DNA of 64,000 nucleotides from Myxocyprinus asiaticus. Taxonomy: Eukaryota; Chordata; Actinopteri; Cypriniformes; Catostomidae. The stretch spans positions 22,492,156 through 22,556,155 of the forward strand of contig NC_059348.1 in assembly GCF_019703515.2 (NCBI RefSeq), in the 5' to 3' direction. Both the position numbers and the translations under genes were made by a program. Shown one piece after another: positions 33,987-46,899 of this stretch. The notes beneath the pieces were generated by a model. That model ran no database searches, was not told where the DNA came from, and saw only the letters and a program-made list of their open reading frames with translations. Within the stretch, counting starts at the first letter, position 1. Each line of letters starts with the position of its first letter.

Positions 33987-36900
33987 CAACAAAGTGTCAA
34001 CTTTGTCTCAGATATTTCTCATAACATGCCTTTGAAATTAGTTTAATTGGTGTAACTTAATGTGCTCAGGTTTATTTGTATATGTAAAATAATATTTTAG
34101 GTAATTTACCACAAGAACCACATTTCTGAATTAACTTTTTTTTTTTTTTTTTTTTCAATTTACTTTACAGTCTGTTTTTCAATAGAACAATCTAAGATGC
34201 ACAAGATTTAAGCAGAAGTCTCAGTTTGCGTTCCATTTAATCTCATTACTGTGTAGGAGAAATAAATGAGATACTAAATTCATCTCGTTTGTATTTTTTC
34301 TTTCATGTGAGATTCATATTCTTGCATGAATAAATATAGTTACAATGGATGCAATCTTTTCTGAGGATATGCCATAAGTTTAATTAGCGTGTTGCTTAGC
34401 GAGACATGTTCAACAACCAAGTGAAGTGCTAAGAAGGTACTCCATACTATAGATCATTTCTCACAAAACTACTTCTTTACAGAGGAAGACAAACATTTTA
34501 ACATATACACTAAAATATTAGTGCAAGACACATCTAGAGGCGAAAAGCCTGTTTTGAATCTATTCAATGAGGTTTTCCATCTCTGGTTTGGATAAGCTCA
34601 TAAGTGCATTTCAGTGAATGCAGGCATCCTCTTCAGCATTCCAGTAACAAATCTTTATGAAGTCAATTAGCCATAATGGTACAATAATGTGGTTTGCTTG
34701 AATTGTAATTGGATTTGGATAAGCCAATGGTCTCGCTAATGTCCTGTACACATAGATAAAAATGCATATAATTTACCGCAGTTACTCTCATTATATATGA
34801 TAGCCATGAGAAATGCATCATTCCATCTATTACCTCCGGGCTTAAAAGGGCAGCACAGTGTTGATGTCATAACATACCTCCAAAAATAGTGTTATATACA
34901 CAGTTTCATAAATAACACAATACAATATCACAACAATGATGAAATAGAACAAGCACATGCATTAATTCCCTACACACAAGTTGGCCTTTTTGTCAAAGCT
35001 GATCCTAGGAACACATTCAACTCCCCTTGTTCTTAGGCAAAGGATTAAAACAAAAGTTCTTAAAATAAAGGTTTTCTCCTTCCCAGCTGTGGAATAAACA
35101 TGCCAGCATTAAAAGAAACAGCATTCTCTCTGAGAGTAGATTGCCTTTAAACACTCTTGGACTCTCCACTTGCTGTGATACAGGCTATTTTGTTTTTTTC
35201 TTCAACTGTTTAATTATGCTAATGAAAACACCCATCAGAGGCTTTGAAAAAAAACAAAAAAAAAAACAATGACACAAACAAACTGGCAATATTATTCAGA
35301 CTAGAATATAATGGAAATCCATATCAAAAGACAAGTTAGAAATACATGAGCAATCTTGCGCTCATGAAATACACAATACAAGCAGTTTACACATGCATTA
35401 TAGGTACACTACCTTTTCATGTCTAAAAGGTTCTCAACAAAAAACAGCATCCAATACTACGCGGTTATGACTCATTGTTTGTTTAAGTTTAAAGGAAAGA
35501 TATAATAAGAACCTTCTCAGATTTAGTGTTCTCAGAAGTAAAATTCTATAAATAAATTTAGTTAAAGCTGCTGCATTTTTTTCTATTAAAATACACAGTT
35601 TAATGTACAGAGACAACAATAAATAAGCAATCTGATGGTTGATTTCCCTGAAGAGTGTAAACACTGTGGCACTTTCAACATTTGTTTGTTTGAGCAGCCT
35701 GACATGTCAATTTCTGGCTCAATCAATGGCATGAGTTTGGGGCAAGACTACCAAACAATCCAAACAATGGAGGACGAGGGATTGTTTAGGAAGTCATTAT
35801 TCTTGTACAACCTACATTTTACAAAAAAATGTCTGCCTTAATTAATTGGTGTTAATTTAAAAAGATACTCCAAAACCTTATTGAAAGTCTGTTCCTCCCT
35901 GTTCCAGTTATTTCAAAGTAGGAGTATTACTTATGAAACTCCAACAATAGCTAGAGTAAGCATTTAAAGTTAAGTTTTACAAAATGTATTATTTTCTGAC
36001 ATCCAAGACCTTTTTATTTTTCAGAATCCTTCACTCCCTTCATCAAACGCAGGAGGAATAAACCGTGCTTGTACCTTTCAACAATATATATGAGTTACGG
36101 CTTTGTGGTGAAAAAGTATACCTCATTCTGCATCCGCTTTTCCCTGGCTAGTAACGTACAGTGTACATCTGAGCAGAAATCATTCCTTCAAAGTGACAGA
36201 TTTATATCTTTCTGTTACAACTTGTCAGAAATGCCAGGCTTAAAATTTCCAAGGCATTGCTGTTATTGTGCAGCCCTCTTTTCTGTTTCCTTCCTATTTG
36301 GCTGATCAAAACAAATGAAAAATCACATCTTCTGTGAACTTGCGAGAGCAACGTTATTTAAGTGGCTGCAATTTTTGTATGACATTATAATCTGTTGTTT
36401 GGAGCCAACATTCAACACTTGCATGTTCCAAGTAAAAGCAGTGATGAGAAGCAACATTGTTTCTTTGGAATAGAAAATGAAGCATGGAGAGCAGCAGCAT
36501 GCTGAGATGATGATCTTACTTTTGCAGCTGCTTAATAACTGCATCTCATCATCTGTTGTTGAGAGTTTTCTGAGACCATTTCATATAGTCATAATTAATT
36601 CTCATTTACTGAATGTGCATAATGATTATGGGCATGATATTTGCTTAAAATTAAAACAATGGTTCAACCCAACAGAATCTACTCCACCATGTATCTACAT
36701 GATGAAGAAATAGGAAAAACACTTTTTTGCAAGTTTTCTGTATTTGGAGCATTCAGAAACCAGTGTACCTTAACGAATGGTAATTGCACTTCAATACTGG
36801 GGTGAAACTCCTGATTATTGTTTCATGTCTGTACGAAACACAGGAGACATTCCTGAGAACTATAGCAACCTTGCCTTTTGAGCCACATTATTATCTGGAA

Positions 36901-37033
36901 ATTAATGTAAACTGTCAAAGAGAGAGGTGATGTGTTGTGTTGTGTGCTCATTAAGCTGCAGCTTTTAAACAGTGCTCTTTCTCTGGACCGCAATGTAAAA
37001 AAAAATTAGGGCTTGGAGGAGAGAGCAACAATG
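33987..37033. other. Low-copy non-coding block
   Basis: About 3 kb without element ends or coding signals apart from short A/T runs (34137-34155, 35247-35266). AT-rich sequence at 34540-34760 with 'cattagccataatgg'-like words looks single-copy. Possible regulatory DNA, unproven. Confidence 0.4.
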
Positions 37034-37041
37034 GTGGAGTG

Positions 37042-38563
37042 TAGGGCTGCAACTAATGATTATTTTGATAATCGATTAATCTAACAATTATTAGACCGAT
37101 TATTTGATTATTCTGCGATTATTGCAACGATTAATCATTAGCTCTTAACTGATTATTCAGCTTGTGCCCTGACTTAAAAGGTTGTATTAAACATGCTTAC
37201 TAACAATAAAGAGGACAAAATCATCTTTTAAAAATACCTCTAAACGACATTCACTGAATTAAATGAAAAAAAAAAAAAAACGTTTTATTTAGTTTAATTC
37301 AGTAAAGTAATTCACTGCAAAAAATGTCCTAAAATTGTCTAAAAATCCTTAAAACAAGATACATTTATTTGAGAAGCAACATATAAGATATTTACACTTA
37401 CTTTAAGAGAATGTATCTTAAATATAAGTGTATTTTGTATATAAGTATATTTTTTCACTTGGTTATACTTCTGTGTGCAGTAAAGACAAAATATACTTAT
37501 ATTCAAGATCTATTCTCTAAAAGCAAGTCTAAATATCTTATATGCTGCTTCTCAGGTGAATTAATCTTTTTTTTTTTTGAAAGGATTTTTAGATATTTTA
37601 AAATATGTGCATTTTTAATATTATATTCAACATTCTCAGATAACAATGTTTTCTTCTGCAGTATAGCTGCTAAAGGAATTGTACTTTGTTTGAAAGAAGT
37701 TTTAGATATTTATATTGGAAAACAAGTCAAAACAAAAACAAATTAAAAATGTATTTTGTTGCAGTGTATAATGGGGCAAATACTTCCCCCTCTCACATTT
37801 TTGTTCACTTCAATCCATCTTTAACTCACAAAAATCAAACAAACTCTCTTTTATTAATAAAGCTGTGTATTGCCAATTTTCTTCACGATAAGAAATGCAC
37901 AGTGACAAATATTATGTTTCAATAAATTGCGAGCCATCATGTTATAATCTAGCTACATAAAGTGTGCGCACTCGAGGGAAGAGCATCCCTGTGACAGAGT
38001 GTGCATCAGCCGGCTGCAGTTTCAATATCTCCCCGTTAGATCGGGACATTCGCGCAACTCATAGAAGAGGCGCTGACGCACAGAGAAATGCCAGTTTCGG
38101 AGTTTGTAGTTATTTACATGATCTGCTTCCGTATTATTTGAACTTTAATAAAGCTGTAACACATTAAATATAACTGCATTTAAGATGTAACGCCGGGGTG
38201 TTTCCTTTAAAGACGCTTGACACGCAAGTTTTGCTTCAGCAGAGCGGCAGCTCTAGCTCCACTTATTCCACAACGAGAGTGCTTCTGTATTTACTTTTGT
38301 ATTTTTGCATTATAATTCCCTCATACTTTGCGATCTACATCACCTGAAGCTGTTTGGAAAGTTTAGAGTGCATCTGGACTGTGAGCTGTGTAATTCTTCC
38401 TCTCCTCAGTCAGGTGTGAGCTGCAGTGCTGCTCTTGCGCATCATCATTAGAGTTAAATGTGATCTCATGTTATGTTAAATGAGATCAAACGTCTATTCG
38501 ACATGAACATTTTTGTTGACAATTTTTTATTGTTGATGTTGTCAACTAATCATTTCAGCCCTA
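37042..38563. mobile_element. Non-autonomous hAT element with 8-bp target duplication
   Basis: The ends are 'tagggctgcaactaatgatt' at 37042 and '...aatcatttcagcccta' at 38563, imperfect inverted repeats of the hAT type. Flanks are gtggagtg (37034-37041) and gtggagag (38564-38571), an 8-bp duplication with one change. The right side holds '...ttgttgacaattttttattgttg'. No transposase domain is encoded; it depends on a helper. Confidence 0.88.
37313..37766. repeat. MITE nested inside the hAT element
   Basis: 'cactgcaaaaaatgt' at 37313 pairs with 'tgtattttgttgcagtg' ending at 37766, and 'aaaacaagat' / 'tctaaaaatcc' words near the left end reappear inverted near the right end. It is 454 bp and non-coding. 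Confidence 0.65.
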
Positions 38564-38630
38564 GTGGAGAGAGACAGACTGGTGATAAAATTTGCCAGTC
38601 AAGACACTTACCTCTACTTCTGAGTATATA

Positions 38631-40069
38631 AACTCAGCAAAAAAAGAAACGTCCTCTCACTGTCAAATGCTTTTATTTTCAGCAAACTTAACATGTGTAA
38701 ATATTTGTATGAACATAAAAAGATTCAACAACTAGACATAAACTGAACAAGTTTCACAGACATATGACTAACATAAATGGAATAATGTGTCCCTGAACAA
38801 AGGGACTTCAGTACTTCAGTGCATCTCCTCCTCATGGACTGCACCATATTTTCCAGTTCTTGCTGTGAGATGTTACCCCACACTTCCACCAAGGCACTTG
38901 CAAGTTCCCGGACATTTCTGGGGGAATGGCCGTAGCCCTCACCTTCCGATCCAACAGGTCCCAGACGTGCTCAATGGGACTGAGATCCGGGCCCTTCACT
39001 GGCCATGGCAGAACACTGACATTCCTGTCTTGCAGGAAATCATGCACAGAACGAGCAGTATGGTTGGTGGCATTGTCATGCTGGAGGGTCATGTCAGGAT
39101 GAGCCTGCAGGAAGGGTACCACATGAGGGAGGAGGATGTCTTCCCTGTGACGCACAGCGTTGAGATTGCCTGCAGTGACAACAAGCTCAGTTCGATGATG
39201 CTGTGACACACCGCCCCAGATCATGACGGACCCTCCACCTCCAAATTGGTCCCGCTCCAGAGTACAGGCCTCGGTGTAACGCTCATTCCTTCTATGATAA
39301 ATGCCGACCATCACCCCCGGTGAGACAAAACTGCAACTCGTCAGTGAAGAGCACTTTTTCCAGTCCTGTCTGGTCCAGCGAAGATGGGTTTGTGCCCATA
39401 GGCGACATCGTTGCTGGTGATGTCTGGTAAAGACCTGCCTTACAACAGGCCTACAAGCCCTCAGTCTAGCCTCTCTCAGCCTATTGCGGACAGTCTGAGC
39501 ACTGATGGAGGGATTGTGCGTTTCTGGTGTAACTCGGGCATTTGTTGTTGCCATCTTGTACCTGTCCCGCAGGCGTGATATTCGGATGTACCGATCCTGT
39601 GCAGGTGTTGTTACACGTGGTCTGCCACTGCGAGGATGATCAGCTGTCCTTCCTGTCTCCCTGTAGCGCTGTCTTAGGCGTCTCACAGTACGGACATTGC
39701 AATTTATTGCCTTGGCCACATCTGCAGTCCTCATGCCTCCATGCAGCATGCCTAAGGCACGTTCACGCAGATGAGCAGGGACCCTGGGCATCTTTCTTTT
39801 GGTGTTTTTCAGAGTCAGTAGAAAGGTCTCTTGAGTGTCCTAGGTTTTTATAACTGTGACCTTAATTGCCTACCATCTGTAAGCTGTTAGTGTCTTAACG
39901 ACCGTTCCACAGTTGCATGTTCATTAATTGTTTATGATTCACTGAACAAGCATGGAAAACATTGTTTAAACCCTTTACAATAAAGATCTGTAAAGTTATT
40001 TGGATTTTTACAAAATTATCTTTAAAATACAGTGTCCTGAAAAAGTGACGTTTCATTTTTTGCTCAGTT
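38631..40069 (-). mobile_element. Second Tc1-family transposon, inactive
   Basis: The ends 'aactcagcaaaaaaagaaac' (38631) and '...tttcattttttgctcagtt' (40069) are inverted repeats, with TA outside (38629-38630, 40070-40071). It is 1439 bp with one minus-strand transposase. The same family gives the fragment at 41885-42700 in the opposite orientation. Confidence 0.93.
38780..39791 (-). pseudogene. Tc1-type transposase, frameshifted at the first catalytic Asp
   Basis: The ATG at 39791 opens MPRVPAHLRERALGML with a helix-turn-helix (MRTADVAKAINCNVRTVRRL) and a basic GRPR hook (SGRPRVTTPAQD). At about 39365-39290 the frame shifts and returns, so the block that should carry the first aspartate reads as unrelated residues. 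The second and third sites remain: LQHDNATNHTARS and GPDLSPIEHVWDLL. A further shift after AIPP scrambles the last ~45 residues. The single 319-codon open frame is therefore misleading; the enzyme lacks an acidic residue needed for cutting. Confidence 0.92.
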
Positions 40070-40071
40070 TA

Positions 40072-41275
40072 TTTTCACTTACCTCAGTGTTGCAAACATC
40101 AACAGCTAGTTGTTCAGTGTGGTTATGTACACAGATTTAATGAAAATTTAATAATATATTATTATTAATAATAAATCTTACAGTTCACACAAAATACTTT
40201 AGTTTAAAACATTGCCCACCAACATCTACTCAAGACTTGTACACAAAACAAGACTTGCATTACAAAAGGTTTTGTGCTCCTTGCCACAGTCACCTTTGGC
40301 TTGCTCACTGGGGGCCTAAAATCAATGTGTGTAGTGAAAAGCACTATACAAATACAAATGACCTGTTCAGCGTACCTGTGCATACCGGCCTGCTAGATTA
40401 ATACCTGCCTTTCATTCATATAAATTTGTTCTTGCAGTTTCTGCTTCGGAAATGACTTTTAGGCTTGATAAATCACTTTGCGGGTGCAATTTATTTCATT
40501 TGCATTGAAACCGCCCTTTATTTTGCACATTTGGAGGCGCGCCTCGAAAATGCATATTCATTTCAGGGAAACACGCAAAAATTGCCAAGTCGTGCTATTT
40601 TGTGCATCTGACTGACGCAATCCTCAGAAGACTACATTAGTAGACCAACTAGATCAACCTTTTTTGCATGTGTGGTGAAAGGGAAGTGACCAAGAAGGAA
40701 AAACCAGCAAACTTGCTTACATATACTTCAAATTGAATAATTAAACCACCTACGACACCCTGGGACTTTAGACAGGGAAATGATAACCCAAAAAGGGCAC
40801 ACAGGTTCGTTACCGTGAAGAGGCAGAGAGATGTGGGCACCAGTACAAAAATATATATCTTTATTGAAATGAACAAAAAAACAATAAATAGATAAAACGT
40901 GGTTGACTGGGTTGACAGATGTTACTCGCCTATGCACCAGAGAAATGTTCACAATTTACTCCACACAGTACAAAACTTAAGAAAACAAACAAAAACAGAG
41001 ACTTCACAGGGCTGAGGCTTACTGGTTGCAGGGTAGGCTAGCTGAGAGCTTATCTGATCCCCTAAAAAGCACTTCACTCACCCAAATACACACACGCACA
41101 CACTGTGATAAATTGGATGCAAGCGGCAAGACACGGCACTGAGTGAGGAAACACAACCATCAGGGGACAGAGACAGCAAGCCTCCCTACCCCAAGGACCT
41201 TTAGCTCCTGAAAAGAATGAAAACAATAAAAAAATAAAAGGTTATCCAATGGATATGCAACAAACCACACTAATG
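40072..41275. other. Non-coding, unrecognised
   Basis: No gene or clear element end. 'cacacacgcacacac' lies at about 41090-41103. Confidence 0.45.
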
Positions 41276-41277
41276 TA

Positions 41278-41868
41278 CAAACCAATTCTAAAAAAGTTGG
41301 GACAGTATGAATAATGACAATAAAAACAAAAAGGTAGCCATTTGTAAATTTACTTTGACTTGTATTCAAACAAAAACAGTAAAAGACAATGTACTTCATG
41401 TTTTACCTAATCAATTGTATTGCTTTTTAAAGATGTATGTTATTTCTGAAATTATTGCCTGCAACACATTCCAAAAAAGTTGAGACTGGGGCAATTTAGG
41501 ACTAATAACAGTCTGATGAGTTGAAATAACAAGGTGATATGAAACAGATGATGTTAAATGGGTGAGGCAATTGTGTTAGTATATAAGGAGCCTCCAAAAA
41601 AGCCTAGTCCTTCATGAGCAATGATGGGTCAATGCTCAGCAATTTACCAACAGATGTGGCAGCAAATAATCCAGCACTTTCAGAGCAATGTTCCTCAGAG
41701 ATAGATTGGTAGGATTTTGGGCATTTCATCCTCTACAGTACACAATATATTTAAAAGGTTCAAGGAATCCGGTCAAATCTGCGTAAATGGCAAGGCTGAA
41801 AACCACTTCTAAATGCGCGTGATCTCCGATCCCTCAGACATCACTTTCTTAAAAACCATCATGCGTCT
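41278..41868 (+). mobile_element. 5' fragment of a third Tc1-like transposon
   Basis: It begins after TA (41276-41277) with 'caaaccaattctaaaaaagt' and 'tgggacag', a terminus I know from fish Tc1-like elements. Near the right it holds a decayed N-terminal transposase: 'cagagcaatgttcctcagag', 'gggcatttcatcctctacagta' and 'aggttcaaggaatccggtca' correspond to a helix-turn-helix region, with frame damage. It breaks off at about 41868, where another Tc1 fragment begins. Confidence 0.7.
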
Positions 41869-41884
41869 GTAATGTAAAACGTAA

Positions 41885-42700
41885 TGTATTTTAAAGAATT
41901 TTATAAAAATCCAAATAACTTTACAGATCTTTATTGTAAAGTGTTTAAACAATGCTTGTTCAATGAACCATAAACAATTAATGAACATGCACCTGTGGAA
42001 TGGTTGTTAAGACACTAACAGCTTACAGATGGTAGGCAATTAAGGTCACAGTTATAAAAACTTAGGACACTAAAGAGACCTTTCTACTGACTCTGAAAAA
42101 CACCAAAAGAAAGATGCCCAGAGTCCCTGCTCATCTGCGTGAACGTGCCTTAGGCATGCTGCATGGAGGCATGAGGACTGCAAATGTAGCTAGGGCAATA
42201 AATTGCAATGTCCCTACTCTGAGACTCCTAAGACAACGCTATAGGGAGACAGGAAGGACAACTGATCATCCTCGCAGTGGCAGACCACGTGTAATAACAC
42301 CCGCACAGGATCGGTATATCCTAATATCACACCTGCGGGACAGGTACAGGATGGCAACAACAACTGCCCGAGTTACACCAGGAACATACAATCCCTCCAT
42401 CAGTGCTCAGACTGTCCGCAATAGGTTGAGAGAGGCCAGACTGAGGGCTTGTAGGCCTGTTGTAAGGCAGGTCCTTACCAGACATCACCAGCAACAACAT
42501 AGGCTATGGTCACAAACCCATCTTCGCTGGACCAGATAGGACTGGCAAAAAGTACTATTCACTGACGAGTCGTGGTTTTGTCTCACCAGGGGTGATGGTC
42601 GGACTCGCATTTATCGTCGAAGGAATGAGCGTTACACTGAGGCTTGTACTCTGGACCGGGATCGATGACCCTCCAGCATGACAATGCCACCAGCCATAAT
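41885..42700 (+). mobile_element. Fragment of a Tc1 element of the 38631-40069 family
   Basis: From 'gtattttaaagaattttataa' on, the sequence matches the complement of 39791-40040, then the transposase. The outer ~45 bases with the terminal repeat are missing. The right part jumps from 'gaccgggatcga' to 'tgaccctccagcatgacaa' by an internal deletion and ends at about 42700. Confidence 0.88.
42114..42690 (+). pseudogene. Tc1-type transposase fragment with stop and deletion
   Basis: The ATG at 42114 gives MPRVPAHLRERALGML and 141 codons covering both DNA-binding subdomains. A TAG at 42537-42539 sits where the paralogue has a glutamine codon (ARWTRQDW in the minus-strand copy at 39791). The frame then continues to the first catalytic block, VLFTDESWFCLTRGDG, which is intact here while it is scrambled in the other copy. 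After 'ACTLDRDR' an internal deletion brings in the 'LQHDNATSH' region out of frame, and the sequence ends. Inactive. Confidence 0.9.
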
Positions 42701-45700
42701 GAGTCAACACACAGAGAAGACAGACAGCAGCTGATCCAACACTAACTCAGCTACAACAGCTAAACAGGCATTAGCTAGCACATAAACACCATAGTCAGTT
42801 AGCCAAACAGCTACCACAACATACAGTACCTTATTCCAAACGAGAGACGAGTGATGACCAAATGGGCAGTACTCACAATGATGCATAACCAGGTGATGCA
42901 GTCCAGCCCCAGATGTCACACAACTGTGACGCACTCACAGGTGACATTTCTGAGCCTTTTAATACACAAGAGCATTGGTGCTGATTGGTTAATCATAATC
43001 AGTCATATGATGGGTGTGACAAATCACTTTTACAGGGAGGTGATAGCCTATCCTGCAAAACATGTGTTCAAGTTTGCACGTGTTTCTATACAAGCAAACC
43101 TTGAGAAAATTAGGGCCTTTGTGCATACAGAATGGAATTAAGCACCAAGAAGAGGCAAGAATGTATTTGCTGTGTGTTAGTCGCACAGTTAAGTTAACTT
43201 CCACTTAACTGTGGTGTTCTAACAAATAAATAGACTGATGTAAAAACTTTTTACTGACATTAAAAACATCAACCATTTTTATAATATTATGTGTATTATA
43301 TCCTATATAAAATAATCAAAATTAGGTCAAACGTTTATCAAAAAACACGAAAAATTTTAACTGCGCAGCTTTACTTGAAAAACAAAGTACAAAAACAAAA
43401 ACTGTCAAAACTTACACAGAAGGTGTAAACAACCTTTTAGTTGACCTTTGAATTTAAATTGTTCTTTGCCTGTGATTGGTGTTCAATTGCTGTGCCGTGG
43501 GTCCCCAGGCAACCACTCTAACAAAGAGCATAATTCATAAGTGCCTTGCTTTCATTAATGACTGATTCCACTTCCTCACAGATGCCTGTCATTTGAACCC
43601 AGAGCGTACCTAGTGGAATAGATTAGGTATTTGTCAAATGATGGGAAAACAATCAGTTCCTGGCTACTGTTAAAATGAGGGGAAACAGAGCAAAAAATGA
43701 AATCAAAATTCTTTAGCAATTTTGTGAAACAGTGAAATTGCTGTAAAAAAAAACAACAACAAAAAAAACAACTGGGAGGCAAAGGCCAAAATGTGTGAAA
43801 CAGGTGCAAAAGCCACAAGGAATAACAACACTGACCATGTAGTAACACTCTTCAACAGTGGTTGTCAAGTAGTTTTGCTACAGGGCCCAGATTTTACATT
43901 GAACATCAGGTTTTTGTTTGAGTTTTTCTTTTGTTAATAATAATATAATATTACAATAACATTGTAATTGAATAATTAATATATTAATCTGTACAGAAAA
44001 TTCAAAGCACAAAACAACATTGTGGTTGGCACAAACTATGTTTACCCTTGTTGAAAGTGTACCTGCATTTAATGTAGTCTGGGTCGCATTTTCTTTTACC
44101 TTGCATAGGTTTTTTTTTTATTTTATTTTTTTTTAAGGATGAGGCGTGTTAAAACATGTCCATGTTGGCATCTGCCTAATTTGGCTAGCTTGTACAGAAG
44201 TGACCGATTAATTTGCACCAAAACACTGTAGAGTCTGACAGGACACCCAGCCTTAGACATGAACAACAAAAGATATTTGAAACGTTTTCTACTTTTAAAA
44301 GTTGACAAGCCTATTTATTTTGCTATTCTAACAATGCACAATGATATGGTTAGTTGCATTTATTTTTGGCATTTAGTATTGTTTATTCCTTGCTGTCCAC
44401 GATCCTATCAGAACAGGCGTGCAGTCCATTTTTGTTGCAACCCACCAGTTGAGAAACACTGATCTGCAACATCCCAAGACAGAATGACAATACATCTCTT
44501 TCAAACTTCATCTGCCTCATTTGCATTTTAACTTTTCATTAGAGAACACTTACAGAACAGACATGGGTCAGCTCCCTCCTCCAGAACTGTAATGAGCAAT
44601 GTGACGTATAATGAATGAAATTCTGTTCACATGGCTCATAATGTACTTTTCATCTGGATTTAATTCCCTGCACTGCTTCAAGCTTAAACGTTTGAATCAA
44701 TACAAATGACTTCTCTTTATCCCCCCCCCCCCCCAGTAAAAGTAGTACTTAGACATTGCTTGTTCTTTGTATTGACACTTACTCACCTGTGAGGAATTTC
44801 TGAAAGGAAAATAAGAGCTTGTGTAATGTACAGACCTATAAAGTACTTTCTCGTTCTATAAGCTGTGTCTAGGGACACGTTCCACATTGCCTCTCACAAG
44901 AGGATGATTCTTGCCTTACTTTGCCTGGCCGATTCTCATTTTTTTGGCTAATATGCCATAAATTAATGATAAGCCGTCACCCATGCTGTATGTCTGAGGG
45001 CATGTTGAGGAAGCGGGGGGGAGATAATTTTTCCATTTCACACTTGAATTTTTAATAGCCCTGTTTAATCCAGGAAGACCAGATGGAGCCCTGTAGCCTC
45101 TCTAAGATACAAAACATGCAAAACTGTCAGAATGATCAGCAGGGAAGATGCCCTGACCAAACAGATGTAGTTTATACAGTACAACACTGTTTAGATTACT
45201 TAACATAGTGATTTCACTTAAGGACTCAACTGAGAGCTGTTCAGAATATGAAGTAATATTCCCACATTCAAGGAACTCATTAAACACATTGAACTTCATT
45301 AGCATTAATAGCTTTGTCCATAAATTAATTTCAGAAAGTTCTTTTTGACAAACTAAAGAGCATTTTTTCAGTCAAGGTTATCGTACATTCATACTGAAGA
45401 GAAATTCAATGGCTGCATGCATGTCAAAATAGCTGGCATGCACTGAAGTAGGGCCTGTTGAATGAATGATTAACCCTGAATTATTAAAAACTAATTTCAC
45501 CATTTGTTTCAGACATTGGCTTCCTTTCACTGTCAGCTAGATGCCAATGCAGCATCAGAGTCATTTAAAGAACACTGAAGTGGAAATGCATTGAGAGGCC
45601 AACTTGACAACAGCCATTTGCCCTTCGCCCATGAAATATCACACAAAACAGCTTAGTGTCCAATTACACTCACAGCTTTATTTCAAAAGACATTAACTGT

Positions 45701-46130
45701 GAAATGGAACAAAAGTTTAGACTATAATCAAATATAACCAGTCTGAGAGTCTGTTTGGGCACAATATTTCAGTGGATTTATGATGTAAATGGACTTATGC
45801 TCATGGCCTAATCTTTTTAGACTGTCTTCTGAGAGATGGAATAAAAATTGCATTATGTACAAATGGACAATTGCCTCAACTTTTGCCTGGGGCAGAGCAT
45901 TTTCATCCAAGAAATAAGACATTTAAGTCCTGTTACTTGAAGCTGAACATTGCATGTTACTCAGACAGACTCAATCAAATAAAAACTTCAAAGTTCAGTT
46001 CCTCAAACGGGATATTGTTTATAGAAATTGGATTAAGTCATCTCATCAAAACATATTGCTTCATGGAAAAAGAATGAAAGCTTTCTAACTTAAACTCACA
46101 AAATCAATATATTATTATAATATATATTCC
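42701..46130. other. Low-copy non-coding block
   Basis: A C14 run lies at 44721-44734. 'gcaacccaccagttgagaaacactgatctgc' near 44438 is a common fish repeat wording. Sequence at 44920-45110 and 45480-45700 looks single-copy. No gene recognised. Confidence 0.4.
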
Positions 46131-46531
46131 TGGTAACACTTTACACTAAGGTTCCATTCATTAACATTAGTTAATGAATTAGGTATCATTAACAAACAAT
46201 AGCCAATATATTTTTCACAGCATTTATTAATCAATGTTAATGATAGTTAATAAAAATTAGTGGTCAACCGATATGGGTTTTTTAATGGCCGATGCCAATA
46301 TCCAGAGGGCAGGGTGGCCGATAGGCTGATACAATGCTGATTTTTCACACAATTTAATAAAGTAAATAACATAAACATAAAATTGTTAAAAAAAATAATA
46401 ATAAACTCTTATTTAGCACTATATTTACTCAATTTCACACTAAACTTTAACTTTTAATAATATAAATATAAAAATATAAAATAATATTGCATTTAAAATT
46501 GTAGATAGCAGCTCCCTATCTGTCACTCACT

Positions 46532-46699
46532 CGACATTGTGTCGATGTAGTGACACTAGGGGTCACTCTTGGGAGCCCGAAACACCTCTGGTCTTTGATA
46601 AAATGCCAATGAAAATTGGCAAGTGGTATTTGCATGCCACTCCCCTGGACATACGGGTATAAAAGGAGCTGCTATGCAACCACTCATTCAGATTTTCTC
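46532..46699 (+). repeat. Left inverted terminal repeat of DIRS copy 1
   Basis: Complement of 51995-52130. It contains 'cggggtataaaagg'-like TATA sequence ('gggtataaaaggagct', about 46657-46672), probably the promoter. Confidence 0.85.
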
Positions 46700-46899
46700 T
46701 TCGGAGCCGAACGGTCATGCTCACTGAGCTGAATTCTCACGACTGTTCATTCACCTCTGCTGAATCTAATGGCGCATTTCAGCAGCTTCTCCCTCCGGCA
46801 CTGGTGCACTGCAGAGAACGCCCCTGGGTGCTTCGGCAGAAAAAAGAGACTATATTTTCCTGAAAGAGTATATTTCTCTAAAAGGGCGGCACACACGGA

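Noticed and set aside
38832..39791. 319-codon transposase taken as an intact gene
   Set aside because: The frame passes through shifted segments, losing the first catalytic block and the normal C-terminus.
39542..39853. 103-codon plus-strand frame in the second Tc1
   Set aside because: Antisense of the transposase DNA-binding region.
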